A stretch of 64,000 nt of DNA from Paralcaligenes ureilyticus (lineage in GTDB: Bacteria; Pseudomonadota; Gammaproteobacteria; Burkholderiales; Burkholderiaceae_B). Below the pieces are notes generated by a model that had not been told where the DNA came from, made no database searches, and saw only the letters and a list, made by a program, of their open reading frames with translations. Shown here in pieces: positions 30,171 through 39,141 of this stretch; position 1 is the first letter of the stretch, and each line of letters starts with the position of its first letter. The position numbers were made by a program, and so were the translations under genes. Location: NCBI RefSeq assembly GCF_004346225.1, contig NZ_SMAJ01000014.1, forward strand, positions 55,637 through 119,636, given 5' to 3'.

Positions 30171-32391
30171 TCGCTGGCACGGCGCGCACATTCTCCAACC
30201 CGCGCATTTCCTTGCGGATCAGCTGGGCGGCCTTGGCCATTTGTTTCAGCGGATAGGCGAGGGTGGCCAACTCGCCTTCGGTCTCGATCGAGGCGGGTGG
30301 CGTCGCATCCTGGTCCGACAATAGCTGCGAAATGGCGTCGAGCATTTTCTGCACGCCGTCGGGCACGACGGGCAGGGTGGCCAGGATGGGGACGGCGGCG
30401 CTGATCTGCGAGGCCAGTACGTGGTTCTGGATCAGCAGGTTGTTCAGTTCCGGCACGTCTTTCTGGTGCGATACGGGTTCGCCCATCATGCGATAGAACG
30501 CTGCGGCAAAATTGCCAAAGGTGATGTGCACATTTTTACGCGCCAGGCGCAGGGCGAAATCGGCCTCTTCCAGTTCGGCGTCCTGTTTGGCCTGTGGTGC
30601 GGCGGGCAGCAGTCCTTGGCCAAGTTGGGTGCGGCGCAGCGCGGCGTAGTGCAGGCCGGACTTCAGGAATTCCTGGTTGGCGGCTTTGGCCGCGCGCGCC
30701 AGCGGATCCATATAGCTGCGTTCCCACCACGGCAGGATATAGCTGCAAAGCAGGGCCAGGCCGCAGCCGATCACCGTGTCGACCGCGCGCTCGCCGATGA
30801 CGAAATTGGTGCCTGGAGATAAGAAATGAAAAGCCAGCAGCACGAACAGGGTGTTGAAAATGGCTGATACCGTGTAGTTCAATTGGACCAGGCTGCTGCC
30901 CAGCACGTAGGCGACGACCAGCACGGCGAAGTAGATGCCTAGGTTGTGAGTCAGGTTGAACAGCACAAAGGCCAGGGCGCAGCCGATCAGGGTTCCGGTC
31001 AGGCGCCAGCCGTTGCGTTGCCGGGTCAGGGCAAAGCCCGGTTTCATGACGATAAGAATGGTCAGGATAATCCAATAGCTGTGTCCTGCCAGGGTGACGG
31101 TCATGCCCTCTTGCGTCATGAATAGCCCTAGCACGGCGGTCAGGCCCATGCCGGCAATCACCGCAATCGCCACCCGCAAGGCGTAGCGGAAGTGGGGAGA
31201 GCTCAGGCGAAAATTGCTGGTCAACATGCCAAAGCGCAATTCCTGGCGCGATAGGAAGGGCAGCAGGGATTTGTTCAGGCGCAGGTTGACCGAGGCTTCG
31301 GTCGTACCGCGCTGTGTTTGTTCGGCCATGCGATCGATGCTTTTTGCCGCATTGCGCAGGCGGCGCAGCACTTGCACCAAAAGGGCGTAGACCTCGGGTT
31401 CATGGGTGTCCAGGCCCTGGCGGCGGAAATGCTCCAGTTCGTACTCGATGGCCCGCAGTTCGGCCTTGACGCTGCTGCGTTCCTTCACTTGCTTGTTGCG
31501 CGCGATGTTAAGTGCGACGCGGCCGATGCTGATCGACAGCTTGTACAGGGCATCGCGGCAGAACAGCATAATGTCGCTATCGGGCAGGCGCTGGCGTAGC
31601 GTTGCATAGTCGGTATGAGTGGCGACCAGATTGTCGAGCAGGTCGATCATATCCACGAAGATATTCAGCAGCGTCACCCGATGATGGTCGCCGCGGCCAT
31701 GTCCTTTGGGCAATTCGCGCAACACCATGTCGCGCGCTGCCTGATGTTTGTCGGTCATGTCGGCCTGGGTGCGGATCAGTTGCCGGTAGTTGGCATCGAG
31801 GTCGGTGGCGACATCGTAGAACCGCGATCGCGCCGCCATGTAGTCGGCCGTGGCAAAGAGCGCTACGGAAAGTGCTTGCTGCTCGATGCGATACCAGAGC
31901 ACGCTGCTCAGGCAGAAGCTGAAAATAAAATAGAACACGCCGCCCAGCATGGAGTACAGGGTGTGGCCCAACACCTGCTGAGGCTGCAGCGGCGTGTGCA
32001 TGGTGAGCGTCATGAGCAGCAGGCATGCGAACCCGATCAGGCCGCCACGTTTGCCGAACACTGTGAGTATTGAAAGAGCGAAACACAGTAGAGGGACGAT
32101 GAGCCAGATCAGCAGCGGGTTCAACGAGGCCATGCCGGTAATGGCAACGGTCAGGGACCCCAGCACGATGCCGCCCAGCATTTCGTTGGTCCGGTAGCGC
32201 CGGGGACCGCCGGGCTGATCGATGATGGCCACGCACAAGGCGCCCAGCGCCGCAGTCATGCCGATGTCGTAACGATTGAACAGGCCTCCCATCAGTATCG
32301 CCGGCAGCAGCACGCCGATGGCCTGGCGCAGGCCGCCAAAAAAATAATGGCTGTAAAAGAAACGCTGCAGCTGCGGGATACGTAGCGCCAT
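30163..32391 (-). CDS. FUSC/YccS-family inner-membrane protein
   Basis: 742 residues with two membrane blocks (about 20-160 and 390-540), each with five or six hydrophobic helices, and soluble parts between and after. This double layout matches the YccS/YhfK and aromatic-acid exporter (FUSC) family. Members are proposed efflux components for aromatic acids or similar compounds. It is transcribed alone, leftward. The last few codons lie in a tandem repeat derived from a REP spacer. Confidence 0.9.
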   Translation of the reverse strand: MALRIPQLQRFFYSHYFFGGLRQAIGVLLPAILMGGLFNRYDIGMTAALGALCVAIIDQPGGPRRYRTNEMLGGIVLGSLTVAITGMASLNPLLIWLIVPLLCFALSILTVFGKRGGLIGFACLLLMTLTMHTPLQPQQVLGHTLYSMLGGVFYFIFSFCLSSVLWYRIEQQALSVALFATADYMAARSRFYDVATDLDANYRQLIRTQADMTDKHQAARDMVLRELPKGHGRGDHHRVTLLNIFVDMIDLLDNLVATHTDYATLRQRLPDSDIMLFCRDALYKLSISIGRVALNIARNKQVKERSSVKAELRAIEYELEHFRRQGLDTHEPEVYALLVQVLRRLRNAAKSIDRMAEQTQRGTTEASVNLRLNKSLLPFLSRQELRFGMLTSNFRLSSPHFRYALRVAIAVIAGMGLTAVLGLFMTQEGMTVTLAGHSYWIILTILIVMKPGFALTRQRNGWRLTGTLIGCALAFVLFNLTHNLGIYFAVLVVAYVLGSSLVQLNYTVSAIFNTLFVLLAFHFLSPGTNFVIGERAVDTVIGCGLALLCSYILPWWERSYMDPLARAAKAANQEFLKSGLHYAALRRTQLGQGLLPAAPQAKQDAELEEADFALRLARKNVHITFGNFAAAFYRMMGEPVSHQKDVPELNNLLIQNHVLASQISAAVPILATLPVVPDGVQKMLDAISQLLSDQDATPPASIETEGELATLAYPLKQMAKAAQLIRKEMRGLENVRAVPAKT

Positions 32392-32843
32392 GCAAAGTCC
32401 GACACAAGGAAGTTATGCGAAGTATAGAGGCAGACGGCGCTGGATCCTTCTATTTCTCGCATGGCGCGGGGCCGATCTATAAACCCGGGCGATTTGATTC
32501 TGATGCTGCAACGCGGTAAAGTATCCGTCCGGCTCGTCCATCTATCCAGGGCGGGTTGTCAAGGGCTACGTCGTCCGGGTTATCCGCCCGGTTTTTTGCG
32601 CCTGCATTTATTGGCTGTTGGCCGCGCCACAAGCGTGTGTTGCCAAAGCATCCGTTTCTACCTCCCGCGTTCATGATGAACGCTCGTACTGCGTTTCGAT
32701 GAGTGCGTGTCGGGACGGCAAGGTGTCTGGGTGGCATGGCTCCGTGAGCCATAAAGCGCCGGATTATGTTGCCGCAACCGGCTCAAGCTCAGGCCTAATC
32801 TGGCCAATCGGGATATCAGTGCCGGTTATGAAAGGAATACAAC
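32392..32843. other. ilvB leader and divergent promoter region
   Basis: 452 bases between the FUSC gene start and ilvB. An intrinsic terminator at 32575-32597 with an upstream competing segment suggests attenuation (see separate entry). The 245 bases between this terminator and the ilvB start hold no convincing gene. Confidence 0.55.
32549..32597 (+). promoter_or_regulatory. Attenuator-like structure upstream of ilvB
   Basis: Terminator stem CCGGG (32575-32579) / CCCGG (32587-32591) followed by six T. The segment GGGCGG (32549-32554) can instead pair with CCGCCC (32584-32589), which breaks the terminator. The two structures exclude each other. An in-frame stretch V-S-V-R-L-V-H-L lies just upstream, but no clean leader peptide with a stop is visible. 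Confidence 0.5.
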
Positions 32844-34565
32844 ATGGAACTCAATGGCGCCGATATCGTCGTGCGTTGTCTGGCCGAAGAAGGTGTTGAC
32901 CACGTGTTTGGTTACCCCGGTGGTGCGGTCCTGTACATCTACGATGCCATTTACAAACAAGACAAATTTCAGCATATTCTGGTGCGTCACGAGCAAGCGG
33001 CCGTGCATGCGGCCGATGCCTATTCGCGTTCTTCGAACAAGATTGGCGTTGCCCTGGTGACCAGCGGCCCGGGCGTGACCAATGCCATAACGGGCATTGC
33101 CACCGCCTATATGGACTCCATCCCGATGGTGATCATCAGCGGCCAGGTGCCCAGTTACGCCATAGGCGAGGATGCCTTCCAGGAATGCGACACCGTGGGC
33201 ATTACGCGGCCCTGCGTCAAGCACAATTTTTTGGTGCGCGACGTGAAAGACCTGGCCGAAACCATGCGCCGCGCGTTTTACATCGCCAGAACCGGCCGGC
33301 CGGGCCCCGTGCTGGTCGATATCCCTAAAGACATTACCGTAGCGAGCTGCAAATACACGCCGCCACGCGGCGAAATGCATATGCGTTCTTACGCTCCGGT
33401 AACCAAAGGGCATCAGGGGCAAATCAAGAAAGCGGTGCAGATGTTGTTGGCGGCCGAGCGCCCCATGGTGTATTCGGGCGGCGGCGTCGTGCTCTCCGAT
33501 GCAGCGCCCGAATTGCGCCGGATCGTGGAGTTGCTGGGTGCCCCGTGCACCAATACCCTTATGGGTCTGGGGGCGTTTCCGGCCAGCGATGACAAGTTCA
33601 TGGGCATGCCCGGCATGCATGGCACCTACGAAGCCAATATGGCCATGCAGCATTGCGACGTGTTGCTGGCCGTTGGCGCGCGGTTCGATGACCGGGTCAT
33701 CGGCAACCCCAAGAATTTCGCCCAGAATCCGCGCAAGATCATACATATCGATATCGACCCGTCGTCCATCTCCAAGCGTGTGCGCGTCGACGTGCCTATT
33801 GTGGGCAACGTGAAAGACGTGTTGCAAGACCTGTATGTTCTTTATGAACAGGCCAGTGCGGACACTCCTCCCAATAAACCGGCCCTGGCCAAATGGTGGC
33901 AGCAAATCACCACCTGGCGCGGTCGCGAGTGTCTTAAGTATGAGGGGTCTGACACCATCATCAAGCCGCAATATGTGGTTGAAAAATTGTGGGAAGTCAC
34001 GGGCGGACAAGCGTTTGTGACCTCGGATGTGGGGCAGCATCAGATGTGGGCCGCGCAATATTACCGGTTCGATGAGCCAAGGCGCTGGATCAATTCGGGC
34101 GGGCTGGGCACCATGGGAGTAGGGTTGCCCTACGCCATGGGCGTGCAGATGGCGAATCCGGGCAGCGATGTGGCGGTGATTACCGGCGAAGGCTCGATTC
34201 AGATGAATATCCAGGAGCTTTCCACCTGCAAGCAGTATCACCTGACGCCCAAGGTGCTGTGCCTGAACAACCGTTACCTGGGCATGGTGCGGCAATGGCA
34301 GCAAATCGATTATGGCTCGCGTTATTCAGAGTCCTACGTCGATGCCTTGCCGGATTTCGTCAAGCTGGTTGAAAGCTATGGTCACGTGGGCATGCGCATC
34401 GATAAGCCGGCCGATGTGGAGCCCGCAATACGCGAGGCCTTTACCAAATACAAGGATAGACTGGTGTTTATGGATTTCATTACCGACCAGACCGAAAACG
34501 TATGGCCGATGGTGAAGTCGGGCCGTGGCCTGACCGAGATGCTGCTCGGCTCAGAAGACCTGTAA
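32844..34565 (+). CDS. ilvB: Acetolactate synthase, large (catalytic) subunit
   Basis: 573 residues, thiamine-diphosphate enzyme that condenses pyruvate with pyruvate or 2-oxobutyrate, first common step to valine, leucine and isoleucine. The N-terminal TPP domain starts ELNGADIVVRCLAEEGVDHVFGYPGGA, with the catalytic Glu in VRHEQAAVHAADAY. A middle FAD-binding domain is followed by the C-terminal TPP/Mg region (GDG-like ITGEGSIQMNIQEL). A GAAAGGA site precedes the ATG. It heads ilvB-ilvH-ilvC. Confidence 0.97.
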   Translation: MELNGADIVVRCLAEEGVDHVFGYPGGAVLYIYDAIYKQDKFQHILVRHEQAAVHAADAYSRSSNKIGVALVTSGPGVTNAITGIATAYMDSIPMVIISGQVPSYAIGEDAFQECDTVGITRPCVKHNFLVRDVKDLAETMRRAFYIARTGRPGPVLVDIPKDITVASCKYTPPRGEMHMRSYAPVTKGHQGQIKKAVQMLLAAERPMVYSGGGVVLSDAAPELRRIVELLGAPCTNTLMGLGAFPASDDKFMGMPGMHGTYEANMAMQHCDVLLAVGARFDDRVIGNPKNFAQNPRKIIHIDIDPSSISKRVRVDVPIVGNVKDVLQDLYVLYEQASADTPPNKPALAKWWQQITTWRGRECLKYEGSDTIIKPQYVVEKLWEVTGGQAFVTSDVGQHQMWAAQYYRFDEPRRWINSGGLGTMGVGLPYAMGVQMANPGSDVAVITGEGSIQMNIQELSTCKQYHLTPKVLCLNNRYLGMVRQWQQIDYGSRYSESYVDALPDFVKLVESYGHVGMRIDKPADVEPAIREAFTKYKDRLVFMDFITDQTENVWPMVKSGRGLTEMLLGSEDL

Positions 34566-34577
34566 GGAGAGAAAATA

Positions 34578-35069
34578 ATGAAACACGTCATTTCTATCCT
34601 TCTGGAAAACGAGCCTGGTGCCCTGTCGCGTGTGGTGGGGCTGTTTTCGGCGCGCGGCTACAACATTGAAACCTTGACGGTGGCCCCTACCGAAGATTCC
34701 ACGCTGTCGCGCATGACGATCGTGACCGAGGGTTCGGACGAAGTCGTCGAGCAGATCACCAAGCATCTGAATCGCCTGGTGGATGTGGTCAAGGTGGTGG
34801 ATCTGTCCGAAGGACCGCACATCGAGCGCGAGCTGATGCTGATCAAGGTCCGGGCGGTAGGCAAGGAACGCGAAGAGATGAAACGCATGGCGGATATCTT
34901 TCGCGGCCGTATCATCGATGTGACCGACAAGGTCTACACCATTGAATTGACGGGGGTGCAAGAAAAAATCGAAGCCTTTATCGGCGCCCTGGATCGCAGC
35001 GCGATTCTGGAAACCGTGCGCACCGGAGTTTCGGGCATAGGCCGCGGAGAACGTGTCCTCAAGCTATAA
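34578..35069 (+). CDS. ilvH: Acetolactate synthase, small (regulatory) subunit
   Basis: 163 residues. The N-terminal ACT domain is complete (MKHVISILLENEPGALSRVVGLFSARGYNIETL in two family blocks), then a C-terminal ferredoxin-like regulatory domain ending GIGRGERVLKL. It raises activity of the large subunit and gives valine feedback inhibition. It lies 12 bases after ilvB with a GGAGAG ribosome site. Confidence 0.97.
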   Translation: MKHVISILLENEPGALSRVVGLFSARGYNIETLTVAPTEDSTLSRMTIVTEGSDEVVEQITKHLNRLVDVVKVVDLSEGPHIERELMLIKVRAVGKEREEMKRMADIFRGRIIDVTDKVYTIELTGVQEKIEAFIGALDRSAILETVRTGVSGIGRGERVLKL

Positions 35070-35156
35070 AGCATATAAAGCAGCAACTGTCTGTGGGCAG
35101 CAACCATTTTTTGAATTAGAAGCAACAACAATTTCTTAAATCCTGGAGTTTTATAA

Positions 35157-36173
<1,017 letters not shown>

Positions 36174-36213
36174 GCTGCCGAAGCGGCCGCTAAAAAAACG
36201 TACTGGTCGCTAA

Positions 36214-36285
36214 TGTAGTGGCAGCCCTTGTGGCTGCCATTTTTTTTCTAGCGCGGAAATGGCACCCACAAGGGGTGCCGCTACA
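36214..36285. repeat. REP-like arms, rightward then leftward
   Basis: Rightward GGCAGCC arm 36214-36239 and leftward GGCACCC arm 36260-36285, between ilvC and psd on the same strand. An open frame through this repeat falsely extends the psd N-terminus to 36218. Confidence 0.9.
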
Positions 36286-36352
36286 AATTCACGGGCACGT
36301 CTTCATGGCGTCACCCACTGGTTCGTCTAATTCGGTTATTCTTCTCCCTACG

Positions 36353-37015
36353 ATGAATAAACCCGCTTACCCGCACCCTGTTATTGCACGTGAAGGCTGG
36401 CCGTATTTGGCCGCTATGGTGCTCATTTCCATCCTCTCCACCTTCTGGTCACCCTGGGGCTCGCTGCCTTTGTGGCTGATAACGCTGTTTGTGTTGCAGT
36501 TTTTCCGCGACCCGGCCCGAGTGGCTCCCGATGGCGAGCATAATGTGCTGTCGCCCGCCGACGGGCGTGTGGTGTCGGTCGAAGAAACCAAAGACCCGTA
36601 CGCGCAACGCGACGCACTGAAAATCAGTGTCTTCATGAATGTATTCAACGTCCATTCGAACCGCGCGCCGGTCGCGGGCGAGGTCGTATCCATAGATTAT
36701 TTTGCCGGGCAGTTTTTCAATGCGGCGCTCGATAAAGCGTCCACTCAAAACGAACGCAACGCTACGGTGCTGCGCACCGGGCGCGGCCATGTGGTCACCT
36801 GTGTGCAGGTCGCCGGCCTGATTGCCAAGCGCATCCTGTGCTATATCAAGCCGGGTGATAAAGTGTATGGTGGACAGCGCTATGGCTTTATCCGTTTCGG
36901 ATCGCGCGTAGATGTATATTTGCCGCTGGGCTCACGGCCCCGGGTGTCAATAGGCGACAAGGTGCACGCCACCAGCACGGTGCTGGCCGAGCTGCCTGCG
37001 GCCAACCAAGAGTAA
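36353..37015 (+). CDS. psd: Phosphatidylserine decarboxylase (short form)
   Basis: 220 residues from [17 protein letters not shown]. Two membrane-associated N-terminal segments are followed by the pyruvoyl-enzyme core: [11 protein letters not shown] and the self-cleavage site GS in [12 protein letters not shown]. Cleavage gives the pyruvoyl alpha chain. The enzyme makes phosphatidylethanolamine from phosphatidylserine at the inner membrane. The short length fits the archaetidylserine-decarboxylase-like form used by many beta- and alphaproteobacteria. pssA follows after 4 bases, giving substrate and product steps in one operon. Confidence 0.95.
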   Translation: MNKPAYPHPVIAREGWPYLAAMVLISILSTFWSPWGSLPLWLITLFVLQFFRDPARVAPDGEHNVLSPADGRVVSVEETKDPYAQRDALKISVFMNVFNVHSNRAPVAGEVVSIDYFAGQFFNAALDKASTQNERNATVLRTGRGHVVTCVQVAGLIAKRILCYIKPGDKVYGGQRYGFIRFGSRVDVYLPLGSRPRVSIGDKVHATSTVLAELPAANQE

Positions 37016-37019
37016 ATCA

Positions 37020-37823
37020 ATGCCTAATTTTCCGCTTGACGAACGTACGCGTAGGCGCAGCATTTATTTGCTGCCTAACGCGTTTACGACAGCTAATTTG
37101 TTTTCCGGCTTCTATGCTGTTGTACAGGCCATGAACGGGAGCTTCGAAATTGCGGCCATCGCGATTTTTGCGGCGATGGTGTTCGATGGCATGGATGGGC
37201 GCGTGGCGCGGTTGACCAATACTCAATCCGCTTTTGGCGAACAATACGACTCGCTGTCGGATATGGCCTCGTTCGGTATTGCGCCGGCCTTGGTTATTTA
37301 CGAATGGATGTTGCACGACCTGGGGCGATGGGGCTGGCTGGCCGCGTTCATCTACGTGGTAGGGGCAGCCTTGCGCCTGGCGCGTTTCAACGCCAATATC
37401 GGTATTGTCGACAAGCGTTTCTTCCAGGGCTTGCCCAGTCCGGCGGCGGCGGCCCTGGTGGCCGGCTTCGTGTGGTTGGCGGTCGATAATAAATTCATGC
37501 TGCAAAACAGCACCATCGCCTGGCTGGCCTTCGTGATCACGGTGTATGCGGGCGTTGCCATGGTGACCAATGCGCCGTTCTATAGCGGGAAATCGTTCGC
37601 TCTGGGGCGCAGCGTGCCGTTCTGGGTGATTTTACTGCTGGTGGCCGTATTCGTTTTTGTGTCCAGCGACCCTCCGGTCGTATTGTTCGGCCTGTTTGTG
37701 GTGTATGGCGTGTCGGGCTGGATCACCATGTTCTGGCGCTGGCGCCGAGCGCGCAAGCTGCGAAGCCGCCTGCGCCATGGCCCGGATGGGTTGGCCGATA
37801 GCGATGTCGGTAAGCCGGAATAG
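37020..37823 (+). CDS. pssA: CDP-diacylglycerol-serine O-phosphatidyltransferase
   Basis: 267 residues, membrane CDP-alcohol phosphatidyltransferase with about seven membrane segments. The diagnostic motif DG..AR....G..D is seen as FDGMDGRVARLTNTQSAFGE then YDSLSDMASFG. It joins serine to CDP-diacylglycerol, feeding the psd step encoded just upstream. The C-terminal tail is Arg-rich and cytoplasmic. Confidence 0.95.
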   Translation: MPNFPLDERTRRRSIYLLPNAFTTANLFSGFYAVVQAMNGSFEIAAIAIFAAMVFDGMDGRVARLTNTQSAFGEQYDSLSDMASFGIAPALVIYEWMLHDLGRWGWLAAFIYVVGAALRLARFNANIGIVDKRFFQGLPSPAAAALVAGFVWLAVDNKFMLQNSTIAWLAFVITVYAGVAMVTNAPFYSGKSFALGRSVPFWVILLLVAVFVFVSSDPPVVLFGLFVVYGVSGWITMFWRWRRARKLRSRLRHGPDGLADSDVGKPE

Positions 37824-37846
37824 CGATACATCGTTCCGTCAAAAAA

Positions 37847-37917
37847 TGCCACCCACTAGGGGTGGCGCTACCTTATTCGCGGCCACACTCTTGTAGCGGC
37901 ACCCCTTGTGGGTGCCA
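37847..37917. repeat. REP-like inverted pair (GCCACCC and GGCACCC stems)
   Basis: Leftward arm 37847-37871 has stem GCCACCC/GGGTGGC with loop CTAGT. Rightward arm 37892-37917 has stem GGCACCC/GGGTGCC. It lies between the convergent pssA and lipoprotein genes. Confidence 0.9.
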
Positions 37918-37976
37918 CTTTCGCAGATTCAACGGTATCTCCCCAATATCCCGGCCGGTATGGGCGTGTGTGAAAA

Positions 37977-38513
37977 TTACAGGGGAGTGTCATGTACTTC
38001 GTACATGGGGTCGGGACCGGGATGAAAGCGGGTTACATGCGATCCGTCGTGGCCGAAATACACATACATTAGCGAATTCCAGGCGCCGTTCTCTCGATAT
38101 CGATAGCTCCAGACGTGCTGGCTGACCGAGGGCATGCCGACACTATCGATAATGGCCGGCGGCCCGAATTCGCAGCGCACCTGGTCTTGGGTCCAGGTTC
38201 CTTTGGCGAGAATCCGGAAATGCTCATTGGTGAGCAGGGGCGTGACGCGGCCGATCTGGCCTGCGCTATCGACGTGCGTACCCCAGGCATACTGTCCCAT
38301 GGGTTGTTGGGTCCAGATCAGATGCCGGCCCCCGGCTTGGTCCGGGCACGAAAAGTTGGGCTGGCCGAATTGTGCTTCTACCTGGGCAAGCGATGTGCCT
38401 GCCGGGATGTTGTTCATGTTGGCGCAGGCGGCCAGTGCACCCAGCGCCGCCACGGCCAGGCCCACGCGCACCAAGCGGGCCGTTGCGGATAAATAAACCA
38501 TGTTCGAAGCCAT
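37977..38513 (-). CDS. Putative lipoprotein, BamE/SmpA-like pattern
   Basis: 178 residues with a type II signal and lipobox LAAC (VAALGALAACANMN). The mature part opens with IPAGTSLAQVEAQFGQPNF and repeats the pattern later (GTWTQDQVRCEFGPP), the G-x-s-x-x-x-V-x-x-x-f-G-x-P signature of BamE/SmpA-like proteins, here twice. A small Trp/Tyr-rich region follows. Likely an outer-membrane lipoprotein of unknown function. Upstream Met codons exist, but 38513 gives the proper signal. Confidence 0.82.
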   Translation of the reverse strand: MASNMVYLSATARLVRVGLAVAALGALAACANMNNIPAGTSLAQVEAQFGQPNFSCPDQAGGRHLIWTQQPMGQYAWGTHVDSAGQIGRVTPLLTNEHFRILAKGTWTQDQVRCEFGPPAIIDSVGMPSVSQHVWSYRYRENGAWNSLMYVYFGHDGSHVTRFHPGPDPMYEVHDTPL

Positions 38514-38604
38514 GATGGGAACTCCTGTCTGTACAACGAAATCATTATCGCTCATTCGATGGCCTGCAGAATAAGGGATTCTGGAATTGGAATGGTCCGG
38601 CAAC

Positions 38605-38630
38605 CGGCACCCACAAGGGGTGCCGCTACA
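38605..38630 (-). repeat. REP-like single arm, GGCACCC type
   Basis: Leftward arm with standard stem and loop, between the divergent lipoprotein and rpsO genes, about 30 bases upstream of the rpsO -10 box. Confidence 0.9.
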
Positions 38631-38663
38631 AACCGCCGTTCAGCTAATGCCGAGGCAATCCGC

Positions 38664-38669
38664 TATAAT
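38664..38669 (+). promoter_or_regulatory. rpsO -10 box
   Basis: Consensus TATAAT, 112 bases upstream of the rpsO start. No strong -35 hexamer is visible at 17 bases; TTCAGC lies about 20 bases upstream. Confidence 0.6.
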
Positions 38670-38736
38670 GCACAGGCTTCGAGTTTATGGCGCAGTTGCG
38701 CCGCCGGCTTTGAGGCCTATTCATATTCAACCGTCA

Positions 38737-38760
38737 CGTCAGGGCACCTCGGCTCTGACG
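38737..38760 (+). promoter_or_regulatory. rpsO leader hairpin
   Basis: Stem CGTCAG/CTGACG with a 12-base loop, 20 bases upstream of the rpsO start codon. Position is right for S15 autoregulation of its own mRNA as in other bacteria; binding is not shown. Confidence 0.45.
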
Positions 38761-38780
38761 CTTGTTAAAGAGGCTTAATA

Positions 38781-39050
38781 ATGTCTGTTGCTGACATCAA
38801 AAAATCCGATATCGTTACGCAATACCAACGTGCTCAAGGCGATACCGGTTCTCCAGAAGTGCAAGTGGCGCTGCTTACGGCCCGTATCAATGAATTAACC
38901 GGCCACTTCAAGACCCACCTGAAAGATCACCACTCGCGTCGTGGCCTGCTGCGCATGGTCAGCCGCCGCCGCAAATTGCTCGATTACCTCAAAGGCCGCA
39001 ACCCTGATTCGTATCGTTCCCTGATCGAAAAGCTCGGTCTGCGCAAGTGA
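38781..39050 (+). CDS. rpsO: 30S ribosomal protein S15
   Basis: 89 residues, usual length. Conserved segments [23 protein letters not shown] (in parts), HHSRRGLL and [10 protein letters not shown] are all present. It binds 16S rRNA central domain and h20/h22 junction early in 30S assembly. It is followed by pnp, the near-universal rpsO-pnp order. Confidence 0.98.
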   Translation: MSVADIKKSDIVTQYQRAQGDTGSPEVQVALLTARINELTGHFKTHLKDHHSRRGLLRMVSRRRKLLDYLKGRNPDSYRSLIEKLGLRK

Positions 39051-39076
39051 TACTCGGGGCTGGCTCCCCACGATGC

Positions 39077-39124
39077 AACCGTGGACACGGCGATAGCGAT
39101 TCGCGGTGGCCACGGTTTTTTTAT
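39077..39124 (+). terminator. rpsO-pnp intergenic terminator-like hairpin
   Basis: Stem AACCGTGG/CCACGGTT with a 25-base loop that holds a smaller hairpin, followed by a run of T. It probably allows partial read-through into pnp and may be an RNase III or PNPase control site, as known in enterics. Confidence 0.65.
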
Positions 39125-39141
39125 TGCAAGGATATTCCGCT

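Noticed and set aside
32461..32676. 71-codon frame upstream of ilvB as a gene or leader peptide
   Set aside because: It reads through the terminator hairpin and has no family. A true attenuator peptide should be short with a stop before or in the structure. Only the Val/Leu-rich stretch is noted.
32826..34304. 492-codon open frame antisense to ilvB
   Set aside because: Codon-bias shadow; composition rich in His, Arg and Gly and no family match.
36218..36352. 45-residue N-terminal extension of psd
   Set aside because: The extension is translated REP sequence ([13 protein letters not shown]). The conserved enzyme starts at 36353. The same artefact affects extensions upstream of 11228 and the frame 22459-23184.
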